NCBI GenBank assembly: GCA_037975125.1 | Contig: CM075852.1 | Span: forward strand, 14,040,011 to 14,104,010 | From: Latrodectus hesperus | Taxonomy: Eukaryota; Arthropoda; Arachnida; Araneae; Theridiidae | Direction of reading: 5' to 3' | Length of the DNA stretch: 64,000 bases | Shown: positions 1 through 13,671 of the stretch, piece by piece | How the letters are laid out: every line of letters begins with the position of its first letter | Position numbering within the stretch: the stretch's first letter is position 1 | Notes under the pieces: generated by a model | Databases searched by the model: none | Seen by the model: only the letters and a program-made list of their open reading frames with translations | What the model was told of the DNA's origin: nothing | Position numbers and translations under genes: made by a program

Positions 1-3000
1 AAACACAATATTGAGAAAACTCCACATCCAGGGTTTAATCTTGTAACGAATATTTTCTGTCAGTTAATTTGATTAGTTTTACGCTCCCAATAATTTGAGA
101 TATGATACTAAATTCTTACAAATATATATAATAGGAGTCCCTATCATGTTTTTATGCAGGATTTATTCAAAACAATACTTAGGAGTTATTTTACATTAAA
201 TACGTTTATCCTACTTTATTTATAAGGATAAAGAAAATAGTATGAATATTACTTTTCAAATTAAATAGAAACAACTTTTATTACTAAAACGTATTAAGAG
301 ATAGTAGTGAATAAGTATGTAAACATAAGAAAAAATGTTAATTTCCAATTAAACAAAAAACTAACTTTTTATAATCAAAACATCTTAACGTAAAAACAAA
401 ACAAAAATCGTGGTTTTACAACATCTTTTAATTTCTTCCGCTTTCCCATTTCAAAATAATTTTCTAAAAGTGTTATTAATTCATGTCAGCAAAAAGTCTT
501 GTATATTACTATCAAGTACTACAAAAAGATGTATCTAAAGTTCTATTAAATCATCTCCAAAACCTTTGCTAAAATTTGCGATTATTAGCATTCGAATGTA
601 TATTTCATAATGGTAATAAATGAGGTACTTTCCTTCTGTTAGGAACAATCTTGTCTCCAAAAGCTAAAACCGTCAAAAGGCTCAAATTAAATCTCTGTTC
701 TTTGAATTAAATGATGTTTTTGCAAAATTCATTTCACTTCCGTCCTTGCCATTCAGGAGTTTTGGCCAAGCATTTAAGAATCTTAGATATTTTGAATTAA
801 TTATTTCCATGCTTCATATTATCCGCCAAATGCTGAGGTTTTATCGACACCTGAATCCAATCTGCATAACAGAAAAGTATTAAAATTGAATGCTTTTTTT
901 CTCAATCAGAATTTTATTTTATGTCATTTATTTTGAGGTGTAAGACTATTGCATGATTAATAGTTTCAAATATATTTTATAATTTTTGTATCATATTATA
1001 AATTGTCATCTTATGAAGAAGCGTTTTATTTATGCTATATTAATAATACTTAATATCTACTGCTTAAAGTATTTTTATTAAAATAAATAAATTTTTTAAG
1101 TAAGGTAAGTGCTATCAGTATTAAATGGAAATAAAAATTCACTAAATAAATAAACTTTTAAATAATAATTTCAATAAACATTTTTTATCTAGCTTCATGT
1201 TTTTTGAATAGAAAATATACTAGTTCAATAAAAATGTATTAATAATTTTTTCTTATACTTAAAAAACTTTAAAAATTAGAATATATATATTTAACTTTTT
1301 CCTCTAAAAACAATGAAATTTTTTATACAATTTAATTTAATATATATACATACATACATACATAATATATATATACATAATTTTTTATAATTTTATTTAT
1401 CCTCTTTTATTTTTGTGGTAAAATGTAAAGATACTTTTAGGGAAGGAGAAGATCCAGATTTTTTTGGAAGTAATTAGACTTTTTTATACATCAGGAATTG
1501 ATATTTTATGCACATATTTTAAAAAAATTCTAATTCTGTTATACTACATATACCGTAAAAGCCTCCTTTTCTATAATATAGTGATTTTATATTCATCTAC
1601 AAGCATGTTTGTTTTGTACTTTATTATTAATATAAAATTTATTTTAGAATTTTAAAATTGAGTTTGTGGAGAGAAAAGTGCCTTTCAAAAGCATGAGTTT
1701 CCTTAAAAAATTTCTAAATAAGAAATACTATATAATTTAACCTTTTTTTACTTTCTAAAAAAATTAAAAAGATGAATAGTATATTCTTTGAAAATGGATT
1801 ATTATTTTAATTAAAAAAACTTAATTTTATATTGATTTTATTAATGACATTAATGCGTTTAATAATAACTTTTGTTCAAAGGATATTAAGGACTTTAAAA
1901 TATAATATAATAATTAATAATGTTGATTTAAATTAAGCAAAATTGTAAAGCAGTTAGCATATTTAGTCTTTCTGTAGAATCTGTTAAATTAAATTTTTCA
2001 AAATATTCAATTAGATGACAAAATTTCATTATAACTTCATGCCATGAATTTTATTGCAAATCCTCACTAGTTTTTTTTTTTTTTTTTATTGTGTTGTGAT
2101 ACTAAATTTCTCCCTTATAAATTAGGCTGCAATTGTAGACAGATTCAACATTTTTTCCTAAACAGCGAACAATGTCTTTCATTGTTTACAATCACAATAA
2201 TAGTAAACAAAACATTTATTTTTCAGTGTCTACAATCCCAATAACAGTAAACAAAACATTTATCGTATTCAAAGGAACTTAACTACAAAAAAAAGGAATA
2301 AAATGAAAAAAAATCAGTGTACTTATAAAATAAACTTGGCTTAATGCAGTATTAAAATGATTTGTACATCGAAAATTATGAAATACTTTTTTGAATAAAA
2401 ATTTTCATTTAGAATTGCATTTTGAATTCACTAAAATATCTTCATAAATGTAATTTTCCCATATGCCTATAAACGTGATTTTTCTTTTAAATTTATAACG
2501 CTAAATGTATCGATTTTAACAAATCCCGTGAAATTATTCATGGAAATTCTTGAAAATTCCGCGGAATTAATCGTTGTAATTTCTAATGAAGATTTAATCT
2601 CAGTAGCTTACAAGTTTACTAGAACAATTTGCTCAACAGAAATATTTCTGCGCATTATATACAATTTCAATAGTTATTACGTGGAAATTATTTTGATAAT
2701 CTCCAAACAATATCATGTTTCTGGGATGAAACCAGAGCAACGATGGAATTTTATTTACTTATAATGGTTCCGATTTCATAGGGTCTCGAAATTTCTTAAC
2801 TATTAAAAAAATGACATTTTTACTAATATCTAGAGAAACGTAATCATTGATTTTTTTGTAGTGTGAGAAAAGACCCAAGTTCTACGCAATGGCTACCTAA
2901 AAATTCGTTTTTTATGGTTTCCTATATCAAGGATAAATCTCAATTTAGTTCTCACACATATTTGCGTAGAAGAATTATGCTCCTAACATTACAACAGCCT

Positions 3001-3060
3001 AGGTATTTTGAAATCATGATGCAAAATTCCTAGCAAGCTGTTAATGCTTTATGAATTGCC
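1..3060. other. AT-rich DNA, no gene seen
   Basis: No coding region or recognisable transposon remnant was seen. It holds a short (TA)n/(CATA)n tract near 1340-1380, a poly-T run near 2070-2088 and a direct duplication of about 36 bp (2184-2219 and 2228-2263). Short open frames here are low-complexity and AT-driven. Confidence 0.6.
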
Positions 3061-3190
3061 TCGACACTGACAAGATTTCAGGGGTTGCTCGCAGCAGGAC
3101 GCGCCAATGCAAGCGCAGATATATTATAAGCCACTTTTATGTGAATCATAAAGCTGCGTATAAATAAATTACCTTCGCTTGATGAGTAAA
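3061..3190. other. GC-richer island of unknown nature
   Basis: A short stretch with clearly higher G+C than its surroundings, containing CpG-bearing words such as GGACGCGCC, followed by a TATAAATA-like string near 3159. It could be a decayed transposon, an exon or a promoter. No protein similarity was recognised in any frame. Confidence 0.2.
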
Positions 3191-3679
3191 TAGCTTCCTT
3201 TATTTCTTTGCAACAAACTTCTTAAAAATATATTATCTTCACTTTAATGACAAAAAGTCTTATAAAAATTTTTCCTTCTACAAAAGATTACTTTCATCTC
3301 ATTCGTAAGCAAATTCTGATATTGTTGTCCAGAAACGAGTCATTTTGCTTAGATTCTAGGGAATTGAATACACACAGAAGATTTTTAGTTCTTTTTGAAG
3401 GATCAAACGCGGTTGTTTTAACCGTTAACAGAATTTTTTAACGGAAATTATGATTTAAAATTTTAATTTCTTTTAATATCTTTTTTCATTTTGACTTACT
3501 AAGTCCAACATGTGTTAGATGAGGTAAACATGTAGCGGGAGAAATCGGTTTAGCAATAGAAAAATTTCATTTATTTTTAGCCTTAAATTCTAGAATATTT
3601 TCCTCGCATAGATAATAATCATTTTCGTTGTTAATTAATGTTTTCCCACCATTAGCATATTAGGTAAGCATTTCTGCTC

Positions 3680-4008
<329 letters not shown>

Positions 4009-4009
<1 letters not shown>

Positions 4010-5247
4010 TCCCCGAACAGTGTCCGAAAGTATATATAAAACAGAATATCAAAATAAGCAATATAAAGCAATACAGCAATAACACACACACACATATGTA
4101 TGTATATTATTATTAATAATTATAGCTATAATTATAGCTTTAATGTTTACATTATTTAATTTGTGAAATATCGGCATGAAACATAAAATGCCTCAAAATC
4201 ACGACATATTTAGAGGTGAAGAAATAAAACAAATCTACAACTTAAAAAAAATTTATTTAGAATAAAATATTTCCCTAATGAAATAATGCCGCACAGCAAT
4301 ATTATAGAGTAATAATTTAAAAAAAAGCATATTATATCTTTATTGGAAACCTCGAAAAGTTTTAGACTATTACTGTTCAAAACATTATCTTATCAAATAT
4401 TGTCGATAATTTAATTATTTAAGAAATTTTATTTTAAAGTTTTCTGTTTTTTTTATTTAGCTCTCATTTAAGGATAGAAATTAACATTTAGCAATTTCAT
4501 TAACAAAATGCATAATTCCTAAAACTTTTAATTTGCATGCGTTCCAATATTGAAATTTTTTCCATTTCTCGTTTTTTATTCCTGTATTCAATGTTATCAA
4601 TGGATATTGTTTCAATTAAAATAACTCTTAAAAAATTATTTTCTATTTATTTTCTAATATAGTATTATTTATTTTTGCTGGAAAAAGAATATTTGAACTG
4701 GAAAATTCCTTATATTAGTTACTCCTTCAGAAAAAAAAAAAAAAAAAAAACTTCCTTCAGTCTTGTTAATAAAAATCAATAGATCAAATTGTTCATTTTA
4801 AGATGTGAAAGCTTCTAACTTATATTTCAGCACTTTTATATCCAAAATATTTTAAAGTTAATGAATCATAATTTTATAATGTCATAAAATATTTCCTAAA
4901 TAAAGGGTATGTTTTTTGCAAAATAATCTGGAAAAAACCTTCTCGAAAATTTTTCACCCAATTTATCAATTTTTTTGTCTTTTCATTTATTTATTATCAA
5001 TGATTCAGATTCAGAATGTAATAACAACAAATATAATTCCTAAGTTTCGCAAAACAATCATCTGTTATACTGATCAATCACGAGAAAAAACGAAACAAAC
5101 CAAATTTAATTAATATTTTTTCTTAAAAAGAGTTGGAGGAATAGTTAAGATCAACATACTATCATTACGATAGATTATAATTTAGATAATTTATTGGTTA
5201 TGAGAAATAATCTTTTATAGTTTTGTAGATTTCTTTTTTCTAGAACC

Positions 5248-5319
<72 letters not shown>

Positions 5320-6100
5320 TAACGGCGTTTCATTTTACATAAAAAAATCAAATAATAAATCTAAACTTGCTCATTCTAATTATTGCTATGAAATTCTATC
5401 TTCATAATTAAACTTTGTAAAAAAACAATATTAAAATAAGTTTGAGTAATAAAAAATAATACGATTATATAAAAAAAATAAAACTTTTATTCAATGACTC
5501 ATTTTTTGGATTAAAACTTTCACCTCAAGTAAAAATGTAGAAACAAAAGAATTCTAGAATCAAAACAAAATTTGTATAGAACCCCAAAAATTCTTTTATT
5601 TAACAATTCCCTTTTCCTAAGGTTTTTATTCACAAGTCATTTTATCATAAATTTTAAATAAATAAAGAATCATGATAAAAAAAATTAAAAACAGGATTAG
5701 GAAATTAATATTTGGTAAAAGATTGTTCCGACAATTTAATATTTTGCCCCATTTTGTACATATGTGGTGCACGAGAAAATTGCATGTGTTCGAAATAAAA
5801 AATATATATTGATATTCTGATAAGAAATTTTTTCATAAGAGTTATTTAGGTTGCGTTTTTTAGTTAATTTGAGCTTCAAAATTTCTGAATTACGTAAAAT
5901 TGCTATCCTGCTTGATGAATATAATTTATATTTTTCTTCCTGAAGATTTCCTAAAAATTATTTAAAATCATAGCTTAGTATTTTTGTAGATATTTCAGCG
6001 AATATAAAAAACGAAAATATTTTTCTTAAGACCTTATAACCTTTTTACAATAGTAAGGACTCATTTGAGTGAAATGGGAAAAAAAATATATCGAAAATTC
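4009..6100. other. AT-rich DNA, no gene seen
   Basis: Only AT-rich unique sequence plus a short (CA)n at 4082-4093, a poly-A run near 4731-4750 and the (TA)n tract listed separately. No exon or transposon similarity was recognised. Confidence 0.55.
5250..5314. repeat. (TA)n microsatellite
   Basis: About 65 bp of uninterrupted TA dinucleotides. Confidence 0.95.
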
Positions 6101-6310
6101 CAAGCACTTCGAACTTCAATTATATTCTTTTTCTCTCATTTTTATCTGACATTCTCATGCATTTTTTTTCATCATTCAATTTTTTTAGCCACAGTGGTAA
6201 AAACTTTATTGAGTTTTGCACCGAGTTACTATATTTGACATAGCTCCTCCTCCTCCAAATGACGGTATCGGCTGAATCTCTGACGTCATCAGTGACGTCA
6301 CGAAACATAG
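6101..6310. promoter_or_regulatory. Island with paired TGACGTCA (CRE-like) sites
   Basis: Two perfect palindromic TGACGTCA octamers lie at 6281-6288 and 6293-6300, 12 bp start to start, in a locally less AT-rich segment that also has a CTCC-rich stretch at 6245-6256. TGACGTCA is the consensus site of CREB/ATF bZIP factors. No transcript start or neighbouring exon can be shown, so a regulatory role is inference. Short open frames on both strands overlap here, but none resembles a known protein. Confidence 0.35.
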
Positions 6311-8754
6311 AACAACTTCTCGAATCCCTTTCAAATAAAACTACAACTTACAATTTATTTCCCAATCATAAAGCGCCTACATCTAAATCCCGAAACTTCG
6401 ACGAACATCATTTTAAATCGAAAATGTATGGGTTACAAATAAAACTGAAACATTCATTAATAAATTATGTAGGTTGTATTTTCAGTTAATTTTTCTAACA
6501 AACTGACAGTTAACTATTCAAATAATATAATAATAAAACAAATATCTTGCAATTTTGCATAATTAGTGTTTTTTACAGATTTTTTATATAAGTGTAATGA
6601 AAAAGAAAAATTATTAAAAATCAATGAAAGCTTAACGTTAAAAATTTCCTGATAAATTTATTTTTATAATATATTTTATGTTTAAAATATCTATTTCCTA
6701 CTGAAGACTTATTTTACTGCAAAGTTTTTTAAAATATCTTTTGAAGTATAAAACCGCTTTGAAATATAAATGACTTTTTATGTTCATCAGTAGATGCAAT
6801 ACATAAAAAAATTGTTGGATGAGGAAATATTACGGTTAAAGAAAACATAGAAACAGCGATATTATTAATTTATTTTTAATTAAATGAGAACATAAAATAT
6901 TATTTACAACAGAGAATTCTTGGCAAGAAATGACTGTATTAATTTTTTTAAAAGAATAACATTTTATTTTTAAAATAATTATAAGAGAAAGAACTTTTTC
7001 CCATAAAACAATTTTAAAATGTAAGGATTAAATAAAACTTATGTGATAAAATTATCACATAGAATAGAATTTTACAACTTAATTTTTATTTTAAAAAAAT
7101 GGCATAATAGAATTTTATTGTTAAGGTCATGATATAGAACAAAATTTTATAAGATAATCAGAGAACAGAATTTTGTATTTAGAAGTAGTTTCTAGCATTA
7201 CTGTTCACTGCACACGAAGCTTGTCTCTCTCTATCAAGATAATTTGCGTTTATCCTGAAATTCAAACATTACCATCATTGGAGAATACAGAATTTTCTTC
7301 AGAAATCAAACACGAAATGTAAGTTTTATAAAAAAATTGCAGAGTAGAATTTTTTTGGTAAAATAATTACAGATTAGAATTTTAAATGCAATTTCAAAAA
7401 AAAAAAAGAATTTTACTTTAACAAACGAATTCTATCATTATTAGCGAATAGTTGTTTTTACTTTTTTTAAAGGTGTGAATAACATAAATTATTTTTATTC
7501 TAAAGTTTAGAATCATCACTTCTGATTGAAAGTCATAATGATAGTGCTTTTCGAACAAAAAGAAACTTGATGCAGTTATCTATAACATAAATGCTATTAA
7601 AAATATTCTTTTTTTTAAATATTTACAATAGATAATAAGTTATCTATTATTAATATTAAAAGAAAAATGTTTTTAATTACAAGAAAAGTCCAAATTTTTT
7701 ATTTAATTTGTGTTTATAAAATATATACTATTATTAAGAAAAAGAATTGTCAAAATAAGACATAATTAGTTCTTCTATTCTTTTTTAATTTTTAATCATT
7801 TATTAGTAAATAAGAATTTAAGAAATAATATTGAAATAGGCCACATTTCCTCTTTAATGAACAACAAAATAATATAAAACACTTTCAGTCAATATAGATG
7901 TCTAACGATTGTTAATAAATAAAATATCGATCATTCTATAAGTAGTATCTTAAGAAATTATCAAGAAAGTTATCCATAAGCTTTTAGATAGAAGCTACAA
8001 TCATTTTATTTCATATTTAATGACGTTTTGACTAATGTGAGGGAGATTTCTCTTGTGTGTGAATGAATAATTAAGCTATGTACGAAAACGTTGGCAGCAT
8101 CCTGTAGAGAAAGCAATTCATTTGTTTACCTTTTAACAGTTAAAAGTAACGATAATAAAAATAAAACAAATATTCGTCCTTCATATGAATTACAAGACGC
8201 ATTTAACTTAATAAATGAGCTCCAAAACGTATGGCATGTGTTTCAGCAGCCTGAATGATGAAATAATCTGTTAAGCTACGCAGATCGGAAACATGAAAAT
8301 AGAGAGCTAATGCTGATCGAACTCTATGCGCCATGTAGTAGCGTCATCTTTTAATTCAAATGTACGTTGTTCTTTGTTCCAATGTGTTTCATATGGATGA
8401 ATCAGAATACACGTTAACAAGCGAAATTGAAACTTTTTCATAATAAAATCGCATGAAATGAGTTTATATAGATGCCATAAAATATCTAACACATTTTGAT
8501 GTTTAATAATCCGTAAAAATAATTAAGATAGACCTGAGTGAATGGCATCAATGATTGGGTAATTCCCTTTCTCAATGGGCTCCCACGTGTTTCCTCTTCG
8601 TCGCACAGTGAGTTGAGAAAGATAATATGGGTGGACCTCATCTATCTTTCTGTGAAATGGTCAACAATCAAGAAAAGATATCAATCGGAAAAGGCACATG
8701 CTAACTGTATTCACACAAATAAATTGATATAGAAACCGAAAATCTGTGGAAGCC

Positions 8755-8756
<2 letters not shown>
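6311..8756. other. AT-rich DNA, no gene seen
   Basis: No recognised gene. Between about 7040 and 7440 the word TAGAATTTTA and variants recur at irregular spacing, as if from a decayed minisatellite. The segment near 8300-8740 is somewhat less AT-rich but gives no recognisable protein in any frame. Confidence 0.5.

Positions 8757-8829
<73 letters not shown>
8757..8829. repeat. (TA)n microsatellite, left flank of a mariner insertion
   Basis: Uninterrupted TA dinucleotides ending exactly at the left end of the mariner element that follows. The tract resumes on the other side at 9494. Confidence 0.95.
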
Positions 8830-8834
<5 letters not shown>

Positions 8835-9492
8835 TTTGTCTGGAAAATACATATAAAAGTTGAATAAAATAACTTTATTCAGGTATTAGAATATGGTCTC
8901 CTTCAAAGTACTCACCCTGCGACGAGATACACTTCTGCCAACGCCGTTTCCACAGCTGATAACATTGCTGAAAGTCTCCAGTTGCTCAGTTGCCGCGTCG
9001 TTTCTGCCTTCCACCTCTCCCAAGTGCCGCCCCCGAAGCACCATTTTGAATTTCAAGATGAAGTCCCAAGGGGCTAAATCGGGTGAATAAGGCGGGTAAT
9101 CAGTAACGGTGATTGAGCTTCAGGCCAAAAAGTCATGCACAACGAGCGACGTGTGAGCGGGCGCATTGTCGTGATGAAGCATCCACCAGCCCCCTTTTGC
9201 CAAATCCGGTCAAACTTGGGCCACACGAGCTCTGAGACGTGTCAAAACTTCAACATAAAAATTTCCGTTCACTCTCTGGCTCTGTTCCTCAATCAGAGAG
9301 AGCTCCATGCCGACGGCAGGTGAAAAAGGGTTACTTTCAACAAGCAGCACACTCCTACTTACACGAAGAGCGGTCTGACTCAAACTGAGCTTTGATGGGA
9401 TTGGTTACAGCAGTAGTGCCACCTGGCGATGACTCCAAACAGTAAAATAAAGTTATTATTCAACTTTTATACGTATTTTCCGGACAAACCTC

Positions 9493-9493
<1 letters not shown>
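8830..9493 (-). mobile_element. Internally deleted mariner element with long TIRs
   Basis: The two ends are inverted repeats of about 48 bp. The left end reads GAGATTTGTCTGGAAAATAC; the reverse complement of the right end reads GAGGTTTGTCCGGAAAATAC and continues alike. TA dinucleotides at 8828-8829 and 9494-9495 fit the mariner target duplication. At 664 bp it is about half of a full mariner (near 1.3 kb). The inside encodes only the C-terminal part of a D,D34D transposase on the - strand. It sits inside a (TA)n microsatellite that continues on both sides. Confidence 0.9.
8885..9312 (-). pseudogene. Mariner transposase remnant (C-terminal catalytic part)
   Basis: Reading on the - strand, the fragment starts in the region before the second catalytic aspartate. 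It shows HDNAPAH (9151-9173), then YSPDLAPWDF (near 9063-9092) carrying the third aspartate, and ends with RRWQKCISSQGEYFEGDHI (8893-8950), the usual mariner C-terminus. The paired N-terminal helix-turn-helix domain and the first catalytic aspartate are missing. Stop codons (one right after HDFLA) and at least one frameshift separate the motifs, so no active protein can be made. The motif set is diagnostic for mariner rather than Tc1. Confidence 0.88.

Positions 9494-9538
<45 letters not shown>
9494..9538. repeat. (TA)n microsatellite, right flank of the mariner insertion
   Basis: Continuation of the TA tract seen on the left of the element. The two flanks together look like one microsatellite split by the insertion. 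Confidence 0.93.
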
Positions 9539-9540
<2 letters not shown>

Positions 9541-9800
9541 TTAGTCGACGAGCGAACGTGTTTCTGTAAAATAGTGGAATTCATGTTTCGATGTCTCAAG
9601 CCGTCAGTGTTCAACAAGGGTCTTCATTGTGTGTTGTTGCAAGTGTACAACTATGCCTTGATCTGAGGCCTGCATTTTTAGTCTCCATAAAATGGTTCCC
9701 AATCCTGGAAATCACACTTTGTGAACCTCAATAGCTTCTGCTACTGTTCTGTTAAATGACTTTATTAAAACATCGTTACTCATCGAAACAAAGCACTTAC
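9541..9800 (-). other. Unrecognised less AT-rich remnant
   Basis: A segment of more balanced composition. On the - strand it reads from ATG near 9782 (MSNDVLIKSF...) with in-frame stops. It may be a decayed transposon coding part, but I recognise no family motif. Confidence 0.2.
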
Positions 9801-12238
9801 TGAATATCTATCTATCTTTTCCTATTTGTCTTACACTAAGCTGTAAGCTAAATCACAGTCGCTGTCACTAAATCGTCAGCTTCGAAGTCAAACTCAAAAT
9901 TTGCATACTACGAAATTATTAGTTTGAAAAATAAAATAAAAATGCATTTGTGACCGTTTTCTTTCCTTTTATGCAAAAACTATTTGCTTATATGTTTATT
10001 TTATAAAAAAATATTTTTTTATTGTTTTGAGCAGTGTATATTAAATTAAAACGATCTGATGTACAAGGTGTCCATGAAAGTTACACATATATATATAAAC
10101 TTTGAAATTTCATAAAACAAAAAGCTTTCACTATTTTTTTCTAATTTCTTATTGAATAAATAATGTACATACAAATTACTCTTATTTTTTTATTGTGTAA
10201 TTTTTTTGGGCTTGACAATTGTCAGTTACTTTTGTCTCCATGTACCGCGCAATTTTCTAACTGCATTTTTATACTTCATATAACATAATTATTTAATTAT
10301 TTTTTTAACATTTTAATTTGCTATGCGGAAATAAAGACAAAAAATAATAGTTAATGTATTTAACTACAGGACATTTCAATACTTCACTTCAGAACATGCA
10401 CAGATTGACTTTCAGTTTGTTGTTCTTGTTGCCATTCGATGTCAATTAAATTTTGTTGCTACTGGAGGTTTGCTAAAATAGTTTCGTAAAAACAAAATAT
10501 TTTTTTACTGTAACATAACATTTAATTTTAATCTCATTTAAAATAAAAAAGTAAATTTATCAGATAACTAAAAGAACAAATAACTTAATATCAAGTGATA
10601 TTTTTATAGAACAAAGCTCTCGAATTTTAATACGCGTTGTTGGAAAAGAAAAGATAATGCAGAATTTAAATTAATTCCTAATGCTTCGAGCAGACGACTT
10701 CAATTGGGATCAATGCGTGCCTCTCGCAATTAGCTTTTGCCGAAACTGCTTCTCGGACTTCACCGCATTTAGAACATAATCCTGAATTAAGAGCTTGCAC
10801 TAAAAGACTGTTGCGAATTCCTAAAATTCCATTTACTGGCAGAGATAAGATTGACGTGCCCAACTCCATTACATAAACACGTCAACAGGTAGTCGTCCCA
10901 CACATAATATCCACATTGCAAATATTCTCAACCACTTCTTCACCTTCGTTACGGTTTCTCTTTATATTTCTGCTGAGTGGAATCTATTTTGGTGGAAATA
11001 TCGTGATATATTAATGTTTAACACGGGTTCTTACGTAACCTCAGATATAACGCAATTCTATTTTTACAATTTGGAATAGCAATTTCTGAAGACTCTCACG
11101 ATTTTTTGGATGATATATGTCAACGAATATAAGAAAAACGAATATAAAGAAATTTGTGTTTGGAGATTAAAAATTAATTATAGTAAAATATTTCTACATA
11201 AACCTGGAAATGTATGGTATGTGATTCAGTGAATCTTCTTGAAGATACTTAATAAAAACAAATTATAAAAATCAATTTCATTTGAACTAATAAAGCGAAT
11301 TATATTAAACCTTTCTTTAAGTTTCTCCTCTCACGGAATATGTAATAAATTTGATATACAAGAAAAAAATGAAAAAATTTCTTTTTTTCCAATTTAAAAC
11401 ATAATAAGCTTTTAAAAATATAAGTGCCCATAACTGTTCATTTGGTTATCTTGCTAGAACACAATGAAAAGAACTATAACTTTAAGTAACTATGTTACTG
11501 TGCGTATCTCAAAATTACATGGACTTGTAAAGTTACTATAAATACTATAGTTTATATCACAATGGAGTAAAAACTTTTTTGATCATAAAATGGTTCAATA
11601 GCTTATAATCACTGAATTGTATAAGGATAAATGACATTGATTATATATATATATTAGAATCATATATGAAGACTTTATATCATGCCTGCGCAAAGCGAAC
11701 CATTTGAGAAATTTTACTGATACTTTAGCGATATATAAAAAATAATTGTAATAAAAAATATTATTATAAACTTCCAATTCCTTTTGCAATATAGAAGCTA
11801 TTACAAAATGTAAAAAAAATATTTCTTTTTTAATTTAAGTTTATATTAGATTGATTATTCACTGCATATTGATAACTCCAATAAAGCATGATGTATCTTT
11901 ATGGAAATATTGAAAATTAAAAGCGTTTTTGTATTTTAATTCTTATTAATATTATTCAGTTAGTCTTCTTCAGTTATGCAAACAATTATGTAGATTTAAT
12001 AAAATATGAATAACGGTCACTATAACGTAAGCAGATGTCAAACTCGAAATTCCGTTTCCTTTCCCACATTCCGATAATATTTTCTATTTAATTCGTCAAA
12101 AAAATATTTATTTATGTGAAATATAACCAAGTTGATTTCAGGATGACATTAATACATTTCAGCTAAATGTAACTTCATTGAAAAACTTGAATGATTCAAA
12201 GAATGTTTGCTTTTGAAATGTATAGTTTATATCAATTC
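9801..12238. other. AT-rich DNA, no gene recognised
   Basis: Mostly AT-rich unique sequence. At 10066-10090 the string CAAGGTGTCCATGAAAGTTA resembles the outer end of a DNA transposon, but no partner end was found. The small coding-like patch at 10678-10869 is listed separately. Confidence 0.45.
10678..10869 (-). other. Small coding-like patch with CxxC, unrecognised
   Basis: A 63-residue open frame on the - strand in locally balanced composition. It contains LCSKCGE and a second pair of cysteines about 20-30 residues on, which could be a small metal-binding knuckle. The start MELGTSILSL and the Cys spacing vaguely recall the N-terminus of MULE-type transposases common in arachnid genomes, but this is weak. 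It could also be an unlinked exon. No splice sites were convincing. Confidence 0.2.
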
Positions 12239-12239
12239 A

Positions 12240-12520
12240 GTGTGGTCACAGTGGTCTAGGAGGTTAAGACATTGGTTCTCGTTAAATTGAAATTAGTAGT
12301 TTTGAATCACGATCCAATCAAATATTCGTTTTGTTCGTTAATGGCTGCCCGAGCCTGTTAATTTGTTGGTCGCAATATCCTCCATGTGAAATGATACCTT
12401 TGGATGTGGTAATCCAAGTTCGAGAGTTTTCTGATTGGTCCTTATTTATAAATTACAAAGACTCACGGGGCAGCAATAGCACACCCATAGGATGGCCCAC
12501 TATGAAAGTGAAAACCCTTT
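12240..12520 (+). repeat. tRNA-derived SINE, family III
   Basis: A tRNA-like head has an A-box-like word (TGGTCTAGGAGGTTAAG, 12251-12267) and a decayed B-box (GTTTTGAATCACGATCC, near 12298-12314). A tRNA-unrelated body follows. The body (AATATCCTCCATGTGAAATG...) recurs at 27955-28215 and, 5'-truncated, at 28948-29085, which defines the family. No clear target duplication remains, so the copy is old. The open frame across it is incidental. Confidence 0.7.
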
Positions 12521-13670
12521 ATTATGCTGAAAAGATGAAATATCCTACCATATATAAAAAATATCCATAACATTTTCTGTATAAAAGATGTATGTCAACA
12601 TTGTATATACCAGAAAAGTAAAATTTCAAAAATATACATAGCAAAGTAATCTATCAAGGTACATTCTTTTCATTATTTCATGTATACTAGTATTCTATAA
12701 TTTTGCGGTAAAATTCGAGGAAATTTTCATTACTTAAAACATTTTAATATCTCATACCAAGGCACAAAGCTAATGTTTTGGATGTGTATTGTATATTAAC
12801 ATCATATCTGGCGACTCATCATATCTCTCTAAGCAAAATTTAATTCACAAAGTAAAACTAAATTCTTGGAGTAAAACCAAAATCGCGAAGCGAAACAAAA
12901 TATCTGTCCATCGAAATCATTTTACCATTAATAATATTCTGTAAAATCTATCCAGGTAGAATTCACTTAGAATTAATCTTCTTAGACAGCGCTGCTTATG
13001 AATTCTCTGTCAGATCTGCATAGAACTGACTTTTCATTAATCTCAATCAAAGTTCAGTTCAGTTCCTGCTTCTCTTCACTTATTTTGCTAATTGTAATTT
13101 ATCTTGTGGTGTAATAAAATCTTTATTATACAAAATACAATCCAATAACTTTTGGTACAGAGTTATGCATCACAAATGTCACCATAATATGTATGTAAAA
13201 ATGTTTCATCATTATTAATATGCAACTAATAGAAAATTACACAATTTTCATTTAAAATCGTGTAAGGTCTTGCGCATATCATAATAATGATAGTATTTTT
13301 TTATTATGATATGCGTATAATAATGATAGTATTTTTTTATAATGATTCACATTTTTTCAAGATAAATCATTGTAACATGATAAACTGACATCTGGAAATT
13401 GATATACTAAAAGTTGATGTATGTATTTGCTTATATGAAACCATTCTTAGCTGAATGTGAATATTGTAATGGTTTTTGTACAGAAATTTGTAATTTCTTG
13501 AAGAATATTCCCTGCTGAAGGTGTATCAATGTCTGCTCAATAGCTCTTTATATTTATAGAAGTTTTTACACCAGCTTAGCAATTTATCATGATCGTGTTT
13601 CTAACGATGATAATTTCTTCTGTATATCACTTGGAGTTTTAGAAGCTCATATGCTTGACTCTGATTCCAG
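12521..13670. other. AT-rich DNA with small local repeats
   Basis: No gene. Four degenerate copies of a unit of about 19 bp (AAGTAAAACYAAATTC-like) lie at 12833-12900. At 13272-13345 a segment is duplicated in tandem and also forms an inverted repeat. Confidence 0.5.
13272..13345. repeat. Combined inverted and direct repeat
   Basis: CGCATATCATAATA (13272-13285) is answered by its exact complement TATTATGATATGCG (13302-13315). The segment from 13281 is copied again from 13317 (ATAATAATGATAGTATTTTT in both). It can form a hairpin and looks like a local slippage product. Confidence 0.7.
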
Positions 13671-13671
13671 T

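Noticed and set aside
8307..8732. Open frames of 61-64 codons on both strands
   Set aside because: No motif, no splice context and AT-driven composition; not supportable as genes.
10066..10100. Transposon end CAAGGTGTCCATGAAAGTTA
   Set aside because: No partner end or coding remnant of a matching family was found nearby.
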